Shown in pieces: positions 1 through 9,944 of a stretch of 54,573 bases of DNA; position 1 is the stretch's first letter; each line of letters opens with the position of its first letter. The notes beneath the pieces were generated by a model that was given only the letters and a program-made list of their open reading frames with translations, was not told the DNA's origin and did no database searches. The DNA lies in contig JAJQEI010000047.1 of NCBI GenBank assembly GCA_021201755.1, forward strand, positions 1-54,573. Direction: 5' to 3'. The position numbers and the translations under genes were made by a program. The stretch comes from Ruminococcus sp. (GTDB lineage Bacteria > Bacillota > Clostridia > Oscillospirales > Ruminococcaceae).

Positions 1-2
1 TT

Positions 3-1979
3 TATTATATTGAAACAACAGTTTATAATTATAGCGGTAATATAGCAGGGGATATAAATAGCGTTATTCCCAACGTGGTCAGCGGCTATATCGAAGTTGT
101 GGATGATACTGACGTTCCCGCCGGAACGGACGTGACAGACTTAGATCCCTCGTCCGATATGAGTACGGCTAGTCAGATCTATGCAGGCGAAGCTTATCGC
201 TTTGACGTCGATGGTGGTTCGGCGAATGAAAAGTATTTCTACTTTATCCCGGAGGAAACCGGAAGCTATACGTTCTATACGGAAAGCGACGTGGACATGG
301 TTGGAAAGCTTTATGATTCGGATGGTACACTGCTCATAAGCGACAACGACAGCGGCGATAACAATAACTTCTATATCAGCGTAACGTTAGAAGTAGGTGA
401 GATTTATTATATCGGTGTACGTGGCTATGACACAAGCGATACGGGTACTGTCATATTGTATGTGACGGAAGAAACGATAGAATATGAATACGATTTGAAA
501 TTAGATACAGAATATAACATCTCTCTCGATGGAGAAATGAAATGGTATCGGTTTATTCCGGAAGAGACAGGAATTTATAAATTTTATACAACCTATGGCA
601 CAAGTTATTTAGATACATATTGTTATTTGTATGATAGTGCAGGAGAATATATCGCATACAATGACGATGGTGGCGAGGGTTATAACTTTAGATTGATGTA
701 TACGTTAAATGCAGGTGAGATTTATTATATCGCTGTAGGTGCATTTGATAGCGGCAAGGCGAATTTATACGTCACACGGCAGCTGTCGGAATATAAATAT
801 ATGATTCTGGACGACGGCACGATTGAAATTACCGATTATTACGGAAGTGCAGCCGACCTAGAAATTCCCAGCGAGATTGACGGATATACGGTGACAAGTA
901 TTGGAGAATCGGCATTTTATGATTGTGAAAGTTTAATTTCTGTCAGCATTCCAGACAGCATGACAAGTATTGGATATTATGCTTTTGAGTGGAGTGGAAA
1001 TTTGACTTCTGTTGTTATACCGGAAAGCGTGACAAGTATTGGGTGGGAACCGTTTTATGGCTGCTACTCCTTAACCGCAATTATTGTTGACGATAATAAT
1101 TCCACTTACAGCAGCATAGACGGCGTTTTATTTGACAAAAATCTGGAGACGCTGATTAGTTGTCCTTGGGGCAAAGAAGGAGAATATGCTATTCCAGACA
1201 GCGTGACGAGCATTGGGGAAGGTGCGTTTTATAGTTGTGAGTATTTAACTTCTGTCGTTATTCCAGACGGTGTGACAAATATTGGGGGTATGGCGTTTGA
1301 GTATTGTTACAGTCTCACCGACATTACGATTCCAGACAGCGTGACGAGCATTGGTAGTGATGCTTTTGGTTGGTGTGAAAATTTAACTTCTGTTGTTATA
1401 TCGGACAGTGTGACAAGTATTGGGAATGGGGCGTTTTATTACTGCACTAGTCTCACCGACATTACGATTCTCGATAGCGTGATAAGCATTGGGTCTGAGG
1501 CGTTTGAGTGTTGCTACAGTCTCACCAGCATCACATTTTTAAATCCCGACTGTGAGATTTACGATTCCGCTTCGACAATTTGTAATGGCTGGGAAGATGT
1601 TTACGATGATGACGGTTATTATAGTGGCGATTATTGTTATTACAACGGCGTTATCTACGGTTATGATGGTTCTACCGCTGAAACGTATGCCGAAACATAC
1701 GGATATACTTTTGTTTCTCTAGGTGAAACACCTGCCCTTTCCACCGGCGACCTCGACGGCGACAGTGAAATCACTGTTTAGGACGCTTATCTCTGTCAGT
1801 GTGCTTTTGCGAACGCTGCCGCAGGGAAAGGCTACGGCTTGACGGATGCACAGATGATTGTCGCAGATGTGGACGGAGATGGGAATATCACCGTACAGGA
1901 TGCCTACTACATCCAACAGTACTACGCACAATCTGCCGCAGGAACTAGCCCCACTTGGGACAAGATTCTTGCGATGTAA
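3..1979 (+). pseudogene. LRR (BspA-type) dockerin protein, 5' partial, amber stop inside the dockerin
   Basis: The reading frame is open from the left edge, so the true start lies upstream. It encodes two similar beta-rich modules resembling bacterial pre-peptidase C-terminal domains (about 75-480 and 480-790), each with an F-I-P-E-E-T-G motif. About seven BspA-type leucine-rich repeats follow (about 870-1545; I-P-D-S-V-T-S-I-G...A-F), then a C-terminal type I dockerin with two Ca-binding repeats (GDLDGDSEITV and DVDGDGNITVQDAYYIQQYY). A TAG at 1779-1781 interrupts the first dockerin repeat exactly where the second repeat and the dockerin at 7574-8555 have Gln (ITVQDAY). After it the frame continues through the whole dockerin to TAA at 1977-1979. 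If TAG is read as stop, the protein loses its dockerin and could not dock on a scaffoldin. Family calls are from motif recognition. Whether the stop is a mutation, readthrough or an error is open. Confidence 0.8.
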
Positions 1980-2001
1980 GTATTAGAAAAAATAAAAAAA
2001 G

Positions 2002-2037
2002 ACGCCGCCTGTACCACTGAGGTATGGGCGGCGTTTC
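2002..2037 (+). terminator. Rho-independent terminator-like hairpin
   Basis: ACGCCGCC pairs with GGCGGCGT around an 18-base loop, just after the LRR-dockerin gene and preceded by an A-rich stretch. The T-run after it is short, so strength is uncertain. Confidence 0.6.
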
Positions 2038-2065
2038 GCAAAAACTCAAAAATTCCACAAAATTC

Positions 2066-2094
2066 TTGATAATTGGCGAAAAAAAGTGTAGAAT
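2066..2094 (+). promoter_or_regulatory. sigma-A type promoter for zinc-ribbon protein gene
   Basis: TTGATA, 17 bases, TAGAAT, placed 44 bases before the start codon at 2138. A good ribosome binding site (GGAGGG, 2125-2130) lies in the leader. Confidence 0.55.
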
Positions 2095-2137
2095 AAAGAT
2101 GGATGTTATTTTATCAGACCTATTGGAGGGATTATGT

Positions 2138-5134
2138 ATGTTTTGTAGAAAATGTGGCGCAACGGTTAACGAAAATGGAAAATTCTGCCCCAGATGTGGG
2201 ACGGGAATCAGACGGATTACGCCTCAGCCGACCCCGACGCCCATACCTACTCCTATGCCCACACCTACACCCACGCCGAAGCCGCCGAAAAAGAAAAAGC
2301 ACTACCGCCTCGTGGCACTGCTGACCTCCGCTGCGATTCTTCTCGGTGCGTGCGCAGGCGTTTTCGTGTTTAAGGATGAGATTCTAGCTTTGATTACTGG
2401 ATATGAGGATGTGTATTCGGTAGCTAATGATACAATACATAATGCTATTGTAGATGAAAATTTTCAAAATGCAGAATTGACAGAGTGACAGGAAATTATT
2501 CAGGAAGTTCTGGATGAATTGGAATTAGATGGAGAAATTGAAGCCGTTTCGATATCTTATCAAGAAGATGATGCACTATTCTGCTTTTCATATTCAAATG
2601 GTGCATATGGTGGGGTGATGTTGGAAGAGTTTAGTCCATATTATGCTGGAACAGATTCCTCTTATATGGAATTTGATGATGATGGCGTGGCAGATTTTGA
2701 TTCATATGATCCTTATGTAACATTTGATGATACGATAGAATATCCCTATGAAGAAACTGATCTGTCTGCTTTGATTATGTATGGGGCTGGTAAAAATGAC
2801 GAAAACGATAGTTATTATAGATATTTAAAATTTCTTTATGAAGAACAAGAAGTGTGGAATGCTGAAAATTTGAAAACAGATATTGATGCAGAATGTACAG
2901 TTGCAGATTTTTGGACAGAATTATCTGGTTATGATTTTATAGCAATTTAAGAACATGGGAATTTTACTTATGGAAATATACCAATGCTTTGTTTATTAGA
3001 GGACGTAAACTATAGTGATTTTTCAGCAGAGAATTATATAAAAAACCATTCAGAAACGCAGGCACTATACGACGATTTGGATTCTGAGCGAATTGCTATG
3101 GTGAGTACAACGAGTGGGGAATGTAATTATTGGATTTTTCCTAGTTTTTTTACTTATTATTATGGGAAAGGGAATAGCTACGGCAATACATTAGAAAATT
3201 CGATTATCTGGATTAGAAGTTGCCTTGGCTATAAAAATGATGATTTGGTAAAAATTCTTTATGAATGTGGCGCAAAAGCTATTATTGGTGCCAATGACTC
3301 TGTGTTGATTACATATAATTTCTATACCTGTGATGCTTTTGTTTATTCATTGCTATATGGAAACACAGTGCAGAAATCGCTTGATTTTGCAAAAGAAATA
3401 TGGGAAGAAAACGATTATGAATTTTGGCTCAAATATGCAAATACGTATTTTGGAGCTTATGAAGGAATTGATTTCCAAGTGGTAGTCCAAGAAAAAAAAG
3501 ATGCACCAGCCGAATTTGATGTTTACGGTGATAAAAACGCCACCCTCGTCACCCTAACCGTCGAAGCGAAAGCTTCTTTAGGAATCGAAGAGGAGGACAC
3601 GAACGGCACGCTCTCCGGCATAGTCACGGACGAATCTGGAAACCCGATCGAGGGTGCAACAGTTACGGCAGTTTCTACCTTGAGCGACATTCTCGCCAAT
3701 CAGACGGCGACCACCGGAGCAGACGGTTCGTATGAAATCACGTGTGATGTGGGGAATTACAAGCTCAAAGTGACGGCGAACGGCTATGATGATTATGAGA
3801 GTGACGATGTTTTGAATGTGGAAACGAAACTGGATACTTTAGTAGATACAATCGTTTTAACAGCGTCTGCGGAAGTTCCTGATATTGTTCAAGCTGTTTT
3901 AGACAATGAAGATTTATGGCTTGATACAATAAACGGCGAAACCATCATTGATGGCTACAACGATTGCTGGTTTCAAGATATGGATATGGACGGCGATGTG
4001 GAATTTATCGTTGGTGGCTATATAGGAGGTGTGACTTCGTTTGATGGAACCAGTATATATAGTCATGATTTTCTTATTTATAATTATGTAGATGATGAAT
4101 TGGTTTGTATGGGTGGATTTGCCTTTTGGGTCGGTCTTGAGGATGAATACGATGGTTTCCCTTGTCAACTTTACAAAAACAGCGATACTGGAGAATTTAT
4201 ATATTTAAATTCAAGCATAGATGACGTAGCAAGAGAAAAACAGTATTATTTAGAAGAATTAGAATTTTTAAGTGATGCATCATATCAAAAAAATACTGTT
4301 GTGACCATTAAAGTTGCAAGTGATGGTTCGTATACCTATTATTTCGGTGATGATACGGTATCGCTTTCAGAAATGTTGAGTGACTACGACGCCTACTTCG
4401 CCAACTTAACGCCTTATCAAACCACCGTACAGACAATCCCGTGTTCGGTATCCTCTGCCGATCGGGACGGCTATTACGACACTATGTCTGACGAAGAAAA
4501 GCTTGCTGTCTTGACAGAATCCTACAACGCATGGAGCTATACTGAAGATGACTCTGTCGAACAGCCGCTGGCAGATGTGGTTGACGAGCTGAGAGATGAT
4601 GCGACTGAAGATACTTCGGCGTCTGAAACATCGAGTGCCAAAACAGAGAGTGAATTAAAGGACAGCATTGCTGCGTATGGCGATATCGTCGGATGGGAGT
4701 ATGTGGACTATGACGGCGACGGACAGAAAGAAGCGTTTGCTGTAATTGGTGGCGAAGAATTAGGCTATACAACTTTGATTGCTGTTTATTTCATCGATTC
4801 CAGCGGTGCAGTGACGCAAATGCCCGGGGATTTTCTTCATGGGTATATTTATAGTTCGTCTTATACAGAATGTGAAGGAAAAGGCTTTTTCACGTGTGCT
4901 ACTGAATCCGGTGGTTTAGGTTCACAAGCACTTCTATATAGCGTAAAAAACGGAACGCCATACGAACTAGATATATCTAGAGAAATCTATTGCTTTTGGG
5001 AAAAAGATGGTGTTTACTATACGGGTGAGTTAGATTATTCATCTGGCGGGCTTGGCTATAAATACATCGAACTTATCTATGACAGTACAACCCAACAGTT
5101 TACACTAGGTGACTATTTACCGGATGATTTTTAA
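2138..5134 (+). pseudogene. Zinc-ribbon membrane protein with carboxypeptidase-regulatory-like domain, two in-frame stops
   Basis: ATG at 2138 follows GGAGGG. The N-terminus is a four-Cys zinc ribbon (CRKCG...CPRCG), then a Pro-Thr repeat linker, a KKKK motif and one membrane segment (about 2310-2385). The remainder should be extracellular. It includes a carboxypeptidase-regulatory-like beta-sandwich (about 3605-3835; GTLSGIVTDESGNPIEGA) and two stretches with Ca-binding, FG-GAP-like D-x-D-x-D motifs (DMDMDGDVEF near 3978; DYDGDGQKEAF near 4706). The frame is interrupted by TGA at 2486-2488 and TAA at 2948-2950, yet the same frame stays open to TAA at 5132-5134 and reads sensibly across both stops. 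As written only about 116 residues would be made from the normal start. Function is unknown; a cell-envelope sensor or adhesion role is only a guess. Confidence 0.7.
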
Positions 5135-5158
5135 ATCAGAAATCGTGTCATAAAGCGA

Positions 5159-5196
5159 AAACCCCAGCTGCCTCACTCGGCAGCTGGGGTTCTTTT
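5159..5196. terminator. Bidirectional Rho-independent terminator
   Basis: A perfect 12-13 bp stem (ACCCCAGCTGCC / GGCAGCTGGGGT) with a six-base loop lies between the convergent zinc-ribbon and GH13 genes, with T-rich tails in both directions. Confidence 0.9.
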
Positions 5197-5216
5197 GGAA
5201 TAATATGCACTGAGAT

Positions 5217-6812
5217 TTAATCTATAACTTGAAATCTCGATTGATTGTCATGTGTTGTGCCGGTAAAGACGGATTTCGGCAATGCCCAGATGCTGTCGTC
5301 TGATTCTTTCCGATAAATTACCAGTTCTTCGCCGGTTTCAGCGTGTCTTGCCGCCGTCTGTAAGAGTACATAGACTTCGCCGTCTAAGCTGTCCTGATAG
5401 CGTGCGCCCGTCTGGAGCGGCGTCGGCGTGGGCACTTGAATTTCCTGACGTTCCGTTTCAATCTGGTTGACAATATCGTCCTCTACCAGAATCATTTGGC
5501 TGTGTGGTTTTAGCACAATATGTGCGTTGCCGTTTTCCACCGGAATCGGCTGACCGTCGACCACGTCCACCAGCGACGGTACATTTGTATTAAAATAAAA
5601 TTCGCTCTGGTTATCGTCCAGATTCAGGGCAACATAAACGGTTCTGCCGTCCTGTTCCTTTGCGAACAATAGCTGTTGATTGCGAACTTCTACGGTGCGA
5701 TAGCTGCCTGTGCGCATGGCAGGATATGCCCGATAGATTCTGCCGAGCTTCACCAGATGCCGATACAAATCCAGATTTCCGCTGCGGTTCAGCTCGTCCA
5801 GTTCTAGGCACGGTCTTAAGCCGTCGTCGGAGTTGTTCTCGTGGCGTCCCTGTACGCCGTATTCGCTGCCATAATAAATTGACGGAATCCCGGGCATACT
5901 ATAGAGCAGCGTATAGCACAGTGGCAAATTCCGCTGGTCATTCAGCGTACTCGCCAGCCGGTTCACGTCGTGGTTGTCCACGAAGTTATACAGGGCTGTT
6001 CCCTGATAAATGCCGCCGTTGCCGAACTGCCGATTGATGCTATAGTTGATTTCAAAATAGTTCTTGTCGTTGTGGGAGGAATAAATCCCCTTATAACACT
6101 CATAATTCGTGACGCTGTCCAACATTTCTGGATTTGCCCAGCGTTTATAGTCGCCGTGGATAATCTCGCCCATGAGCCAGAATTCCGGATTGCGTTCTTT
6201 ACAGAAGTTGTGTATCCGGCGGAAAAAGTCAAAGTCCACACAGTCTGCCGCATCAAAGCGAATACCGTCGATGTGGAACTCGTCGATCCACTGTCCTACT
6301 GCTTCTATCAGATAATCGCAAACGTGCCAGTTTTTCAAATTCAGCTTCACTAGATTGTAGAAGCCGTTCCAGCCCTCATACCAGAACGGATCGTCACAGG
6401 GACTCTGTCCGCCGAAATTGAGTCCTGCGAACCAGTCGCAGTATTCGGACGCCTGTCCTTTTTCCTGTACGTCTTGAAATGCCCAAAAGTTTCGTCCCAC
6501 ATGGTTAAACACACCATCTAGGATGACACGAATGCCGTTTTGATGCAGCTCGTCGCAGATGTGGGCGAACATCTCGTTTGTGCCAAGTCTGCGGTCAATC
6601 ACTCGATAATCAGTGGTATCATAGCCGTGTTCCACGGACTCAAAAATCGGGCCAAAATAGACGGCGTCTACGCCCAGTTCTTTAAAATGGGGAATCCAGT
6701 CCAGAATTTTTTCCAGCCGGTTCACTGGCTCGCCGCCCTCGTTATATTTCGACGCACCGCAGAATCCCAAAGGGTAGACGTGATAAATAATTGCATTCTC
6801 GTACCAATTCAT
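5217..6812 (-). CDS. GH13 alpha-amylase-family enzyme fused to a C-terminal DUF1653 domain
   Basis: A 531-residue protein with no signal peptide, so probably cytoplasmic. Residues 1-450 form a GH13 TIM barrel of the cyclomaltodextrinase/alpha-amylase type: DGVFNHVG (region I), GIRFDAAD with the likely nucleophile Asp187, WLMGEIIHGD with the acid/base Glu216, and FVDNHD with the transition-state Asp282. All catalytic residues are present. Residues about 469-518 match the small DUF1653 domain (Y...Y-V-L..A-x-H-x-E-T-G-E-E-L-V-I-Y-R...W..P). This is usually a stand-alone small protein and is here joined by a Pro-Thr linker. The start at 6812 was chosen because GGAGG precedes it by a normal gap; the TTG two codons upstream lies too close. 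The gene sits 41 bases downstream of the HD-domain gene and probably shares its promoter. Likely role: hydrolysis of malto-oligosaccharides. Confidence 0.88.
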   Translation of the reverse strand: MNWYENAIIYHVYPLGFCGASKYNEGGEPVNRLEKILDWIPHFKELGVDAVYFGPIFESVEHGYDTTDYRVIDRRLGTNEMFAHICDELHQNGIRVILDGVFNHVGRNFWAFQDVQEKGQASEYCDWFAGLNFGGQSPCDDPFWYEGWNGFYNLVKLNLKNWHVCDYLIEAVGQWIDEFHIDGIRFDAADCVDFDFFRRIHNFCKERNPEFWLMGEIIHGDYKRWANPEMLDSVTNYECYKGIYSSHNDKNYFEINYSINRQFGNGGIYQGTALYNFVDNHDVNRLASTLNDQRNLPLCYTLLYSMPGIPSIYYGSEYGVQGRHENNSDDGLRPCLELDELNRSGNLDLYRHLVKLGRIYRAYPAMRTGSYRTVEVRNQQLLFAKEQDGRTVYVALNLDDNQSEFYFNTNVPSLVDVVDGQPIPVENGNAHIVLKPHSQMILVEDDIVNQIETERQEIQVPTPTPLQTGARYQDSLDGEVYVLLQTAARHAETGEELVIYRKESDDSIWALPKSVFTGTTHDNQSRFQVID

Positions 6813-6853
6813 AATCAACTTCCTCCATCATGCTTCAATTTTTCAAAAATTCC

Positions 6854-7444
6854 CTACTTTGTCGGTGTCCCTTCCAAATAATAGGATGCTTCCATATCCG
6901 CTACGCTCACAGCCAAAGCGAGGGGAAACATTTTTAACGCTCTTCCCACGCTGTTTTTGTCCTCGTTTCCCGAAAAGCCCATGTGATAACGGATGGCGAA
7001 CGCCTCTTCTCGTGTCAGGCGCATAAACCCTTGAATCATGTACACGGATTTCTCCCCGTGTCCATAGGGCATCTGATCTCGAATGGTATAGTAGGGGACT
7101 TTTTCCCAACTGCCGTATTCATTCTTGACGTTACGAAAATCGGTCGCATAAAAATTCACCTTACAGAGGTCGTGGAGCAGTGCGACGATTGCAACGGTTT
7201 CGTCAGTGTATTCCATGTTGTAGAGATCCTTTGTGCGAGGTCGGGCGAGATAATCCTTCAAGCATTCGTACACGTTCAGACTATGCTGTACAAGACCCCC
7301 TTCAAATGCGCCGTGGTAGCGTGTGCTGGAGGGAGCAGTAAAAAAATCGCTGCTATCGGAATCCAGCCATTCCAGAAGGCGAGATGCGCCCTGTCGTGTG
7401 ATATGCTCTTGATAGACAGCAATAAATTCCTCACGTTTTGTCAT
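6854..7444 (-). CDS. HD-domain phosphohydrolase
   Basis: A 196-residue soluble protein with the metal-binding HD superfamily pattern: a first His in F-E-G-G-L-V-Q-H-S-L-N-V, the doublet in A-L-L-H-D-L-C-K, a third His in Y-G-H-G-E-K-S and a fourth in I-R-Y-H-M-G. Such proteins hydrolyse phosphate esters, often of nucleotides; the substrate here cannot be told. The ATG at 7444 is preceded by GGAGGTG; the upstream GTG overlaps that ribosome binding site and was rejected. It is the first gene of a probable two-gene unit with the GH13 enzyme, driven by the promoter at 7485-7513. No functional link between the two is evident from sequence. Confidence 0.8.
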   Translation of the reverse strand: MTKREEFIAVYQEHITRQGASRLLEWLDSDSSDFFTAPSSTRYHGAFEGGLVQHSLNVYECLKDYLARPRTKDLYNMEYTDETVAIVALLHDLCKVNFYATDFRNVKNEYGSWEKVPYYTIRDQMPYGHGEKSVYMIQGFMRLTREEAFAIRYHMGFSGNEDKNSVGRALKMFPLALAVSVADMEASYYLEGTPTK

Positions 7445-7484
7445 TGTTTTCACCTCCAGATTCCAAATATGATTTTACAAATTG

Positions 7485-7513
7485 ATTATAACATATTATT
7501 TTAAAAATTGCAA
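7485..7513 (-). promoter_or_regulatory. Promoter for the HD-hydrolase/GH13 unit
   Basis: On the minus strand TTGCAA (7513-7508), 17 bases, TATAAT (7490-7485), 40 bases before the HD-domain start. Confidence 0.7.
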
Positions 7514-7573
7514 GGAGTGGTTTGTAAAGTTTCATGAAAATTGCATGATTTATCATGATTGATTTCAGATGAC

Positions 7574-8555
7574 TTACAGTAAATCAGTCCACGATATGGT
7601 ATTTCCCACTGCGATTATCGCATAATACTGTTGGATGACATAAGCGTCCTGCACGTTAATTGTATTGTCACCGTTGACATCAGCAATGGCTTCTTGAATG
7701 GTAGATAATCCGTTGTCCTTTCCAGCGGATGCGTTGGCGAATGCCTTTTGGCATAAATAAGCATCCTGTACTGTAATATTTTCATCGCCGTTTAGGTCTC
7801 CAGTTTCTAGAGCGGTCTGTACAAAAGTATTAGATGTAGTGTCATAGGTGAAGGGAATGACACCGGAGCCATAAGTGGTATCCGCCAGTAGGTTGCTGGA
7901 AGCATAGAGTGAATCCGTTAGGTCATAGCAATATTGTAAGACGATGCCATTACTGGTTATCTTACATAAATGTTCCAGGTCGCATTCGCTGTATGGAATT
8001 GCCGCATAGCTTTCTACATCAACATCCGGGCCTATGTTTATCAGTGTGCAATAAGAAGCGTTGGACAAATCGCAGTAATGAATATTCACAGCAGAAGTGC
8101 TGTTATTATTATTCACGTGTTCGATGATGGCGGTTGTTTGATAAAAGTAATTTCCGGTGAGGTAGAAATTCAGGATGATTTGAAAGCATTCTCCACTACA
8201 GGAGAAAAAGAGATAATCTGTTTTTGTGGGAACATATCCCCAGTCTCCAGTGTCATATTCCTGCACCAGTTCGATCGTGCTGCTTGTGACGAAATAGGTT
8301 TCATATACCCTATAGCCATATGCATGACCCAAACTGCCATCATCTACAAAAAGCGTCATGTAGGCATCCAGTACTCCATCGTCGTCAAAATCGCCGTACT
8401 GCGTGCTGTTTGGCGTACCATATGATGTGGTGAATTTTTGATAAAGCGTCGCTTCTGTCACCTGCTCCGCCGCTGATGGCAGCGAAAGGGCGTTCCAAGA
8501 CAAAACAAAAGCGGTCAGTGTGCTAAGGGCGAAAATAGGTTTTAAAAAAAATCAT
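7574..8555 (-). pseudogene. Small secreted dockerin protein, start codon out of frame across a T8 tract
   Basis: The long frame encodes a signal-peptide-like hydrophobic stretch (PIFALSTLTAFVLS) with a likely cleavage site near L-P-S-A-A-E. A domain with a Ca-binding FG-GAP-like motif (GDFDDDGVLD) and several Cys follows. The C-terminus is a type I dockerin with two intact repeats (GDLNGDENITVQDAY; DVNGDNTINVQDAY). The only well-placed start, ATG at 8555-8553 behind AGAAAGGA, is one base out of register: after A-TTTTTTTT-AAAA it yields a 10-residue peptide ending in TAG. Removing one T from the T8 tract (8544-8551 on the plus strand) gives an uninterrupted signal peptide and mature protein. 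In the productive frame a TGA lies immediately upstream, so no other ATG exists there. Catalytic function is not recognised. This is either a frameshift, a slippage-controlled gene or an error. Confidence 0.75.
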
Positions 8556-8628
8556 TCCTTTCTGAAAAATGTGAAAAATAAAAATTTAAGGATTTGAACG
8601 CAACTTCATTGTATGCATCCGATAGACT

Positions 8629-8657
8629 ATTTTACACGATTTGATTGACAAATGCAA
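8629..8657 (-). promoter_or_regulatory. Promoter for the small dockerin protein
   Basis: Minus strand TTGCAT (8657-8652), 17 bases, TAAAAT (8634-8629), about 75 bases before the ATG at 8555. Confidence 0.6.
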
Positions 8658-8753
8658 GTTCTTTGAAATTTCATTTTTTAGCATTCGTCAAATTAAATAA
8701 AATAATATTTTTTTTAATCAGTTTCATTATGGAAAGCTACAAAATTTGAAATT

Positions 8754-8770
8754 CCCTCTTGACAAGAGGG
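8754..8770. promoter_or_regulatory. Palindrome over the hrcA -35 box (candidate operator)
   Basis: CCCTCTTGACAAGAGGG is a perfect 8-1-8 inverted repeat that contains the TTGACA -35 element of the heat-shock promoter. It is separate from CIRCE and does not look like a CtsR box. A regulator is inferred, not identified. Confidence 0.45.
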
Positions 8771-8787
8771 AAAAATCATGGTAAATT
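8759..8787 (+). promoter_or_regulatory. hrcA operon promoter
   Basis: TTGACA (8759-8764), 17 bases, TAAATT (8782-8787), with CIRCE immediately downstream so that bound HrcA would block it. Confidence 0.75.
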
Positions 8788-8791
8788 TATA

Positions 8792-8818
8792 TTAGCACTC
8801 GAGGATAAAGAGTGCTAA
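8792..8818. promoter_or_regulatory. CIRCE operator (HrcA binding site)
   Basis: TTAGCACTC-N9-GAGTGCTAA, a perfect match to the CIRCE consensus, between the hrcA promoter and the hrcA start. It identifies the operon as HrcA-repressed class I heat shock. Confidence 0.97.
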
Positions 8819-8857
8819 CACTTAAAACAAGAATCTGCCAGAATGGAGGGGACGAAC

Positions 8858-9901
8858 GTGGATGCACGAAAATGCAAGGTTTTATCTGTGGTAGTGGATA
8901 TGTACATTCGCACTGGCGAGCCGGTTGGTTCAAAGACCATTTCAAAGCTGCCGGAAATTTCAGTATCTGCGGCGACGGTTCGAAATGATATGGCAGTGTT
9001 AGAGGAACTGGGCTTTTTGAAACAACCCCACACTTCCGCAGGACGGGTTCCCACTTTTGCCGGTTATCGAAAGTATATCGAGCTGTTGGGACAGGAAAAC
9101 GCCTTATCGGTGGAAGAACGAGAGTGGCTGGACGAGATGCTTGGCGATGAGTCAAAACTGACTGAGGGCTTGATTTTACAGAGTGTCACTACGGCACTGG
9201 CACAGATTACCCAGTGTGCGACTGTGGTTTCGAACTTTACACCGAAATACTCTGTGATTACAAAGGTGGAGGTGATTCCTACAGGAAAGCGAATGTATGT
9301 GGTGCTGTTGATTACCTCGGACGGAAAAATTAAAAACCGTGCTTGTCGGTTACAGTTTGATTTGACTCATAAACATATGGAATTTTTCCGGCACTTCATG
9401 GAAGAAAATTTGGAGGGAATATCGATTTCAGAATTGTCTGACGAGAAGATGGAACAGCTGGTGGTTGCACTGGGGACTTATATGATGATTCTCAGTCCTT
9501 TGGTGGAGGGTATCTGTGAAATGTCTAAGGATTTACAAAAGTCCGAGTGTTATGTGATAGGGGAACAAAATCTGTTTTCCTATGACGAGCTGGATAAAGC
9601 AGAAATTGTACAGATGATGATGCACCAACAGGAACTGTTCGACTTGCTAGACGATTCGTTCCAGGGCATTCGAGTATTGTTCAGCGAAGAGGATGGATTC
9701 GTCATTGGAAATTCCAGTATGATCGTATCGAAATATCAAAAGGGCGATCATACGGCAGGATTGCTTGGTGTGATTGGACCGGTGCGTATCGATTATGCGA
9801 AGATTATTCCGTATATTAAGTATTTCACCGATAAAATCAGCCATTTGATTACAGAAGAAGAACCGCTTGAGGAGCTGGGACTTCCGGAGAAGAAGTCATA
9901 G
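8858..9901 (+). CDS. hrcA: Heat-inducible transcription repressor HrcA
   Basis: A 347-residue protein. The N-terminal winged helix (M-D-A-R-K-C-K-V-L-S-V-V-V-D-M-Y-I-R-T-G-E-P-V-G-S-K-T-I) is characteristic of HrcA, and the length is usual. HrcA binds CIRCE and is kept active by GroEL. The start is taken as GTG at 8858, which has GGAGGGG nine bases upstream and matches the family N-terminus; the ATG at 8843 is in frame but overlaps that ribosome binding site. It is the first gene of hrcA-grpE-dnaK-dnaJ and autoregulated through the CIRCE at 8792. The gene ends in TAG, which shows that TAG is an ordinary stop in this genome. Confidence 0.95.
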   Translation: MDARKCKVLSVVVDMYIRTGEPVGSKTISKLPEISVSAATVRNDMAVLEELGFLKQPHTSAGRVPTFAGYRKYIELLGQENALSVEEREWLDEMLGDESKLTEGLILQSVTTALAQITQCATVVSNFTPKYSVITKVEVIPTGKRMYVVLLITSDGKIKNRACRLQFDLTHKHMEFFRHFMEENLEGISISELSDEKMEQLVVALGTYMMILSPLVEGICEMSKDLQKSECYVIGEQNLFSYDELDKAEIVQMMMHQQELFDLLDDSFQGIRVLFSEEDGFVIGNSSMIVSKYQKGDHTAGLLGVIGPVRIDYAKIIPYIKYFTDKISHLITEEEPLEELGLPEKKS

Positions 9902-9944
9902 CTGCCACAAGGCAAAAATGGAAGAGAGAAAGGAAGTACATTTG

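Noticed and set aside
7544..7557. CATGAT-TT-ATCATG palindrome between the dockerin and HD genes as operator or terminator
   Set aside because: AT-rich, short, no T-run and not positioned at a promoter element; could be chance.
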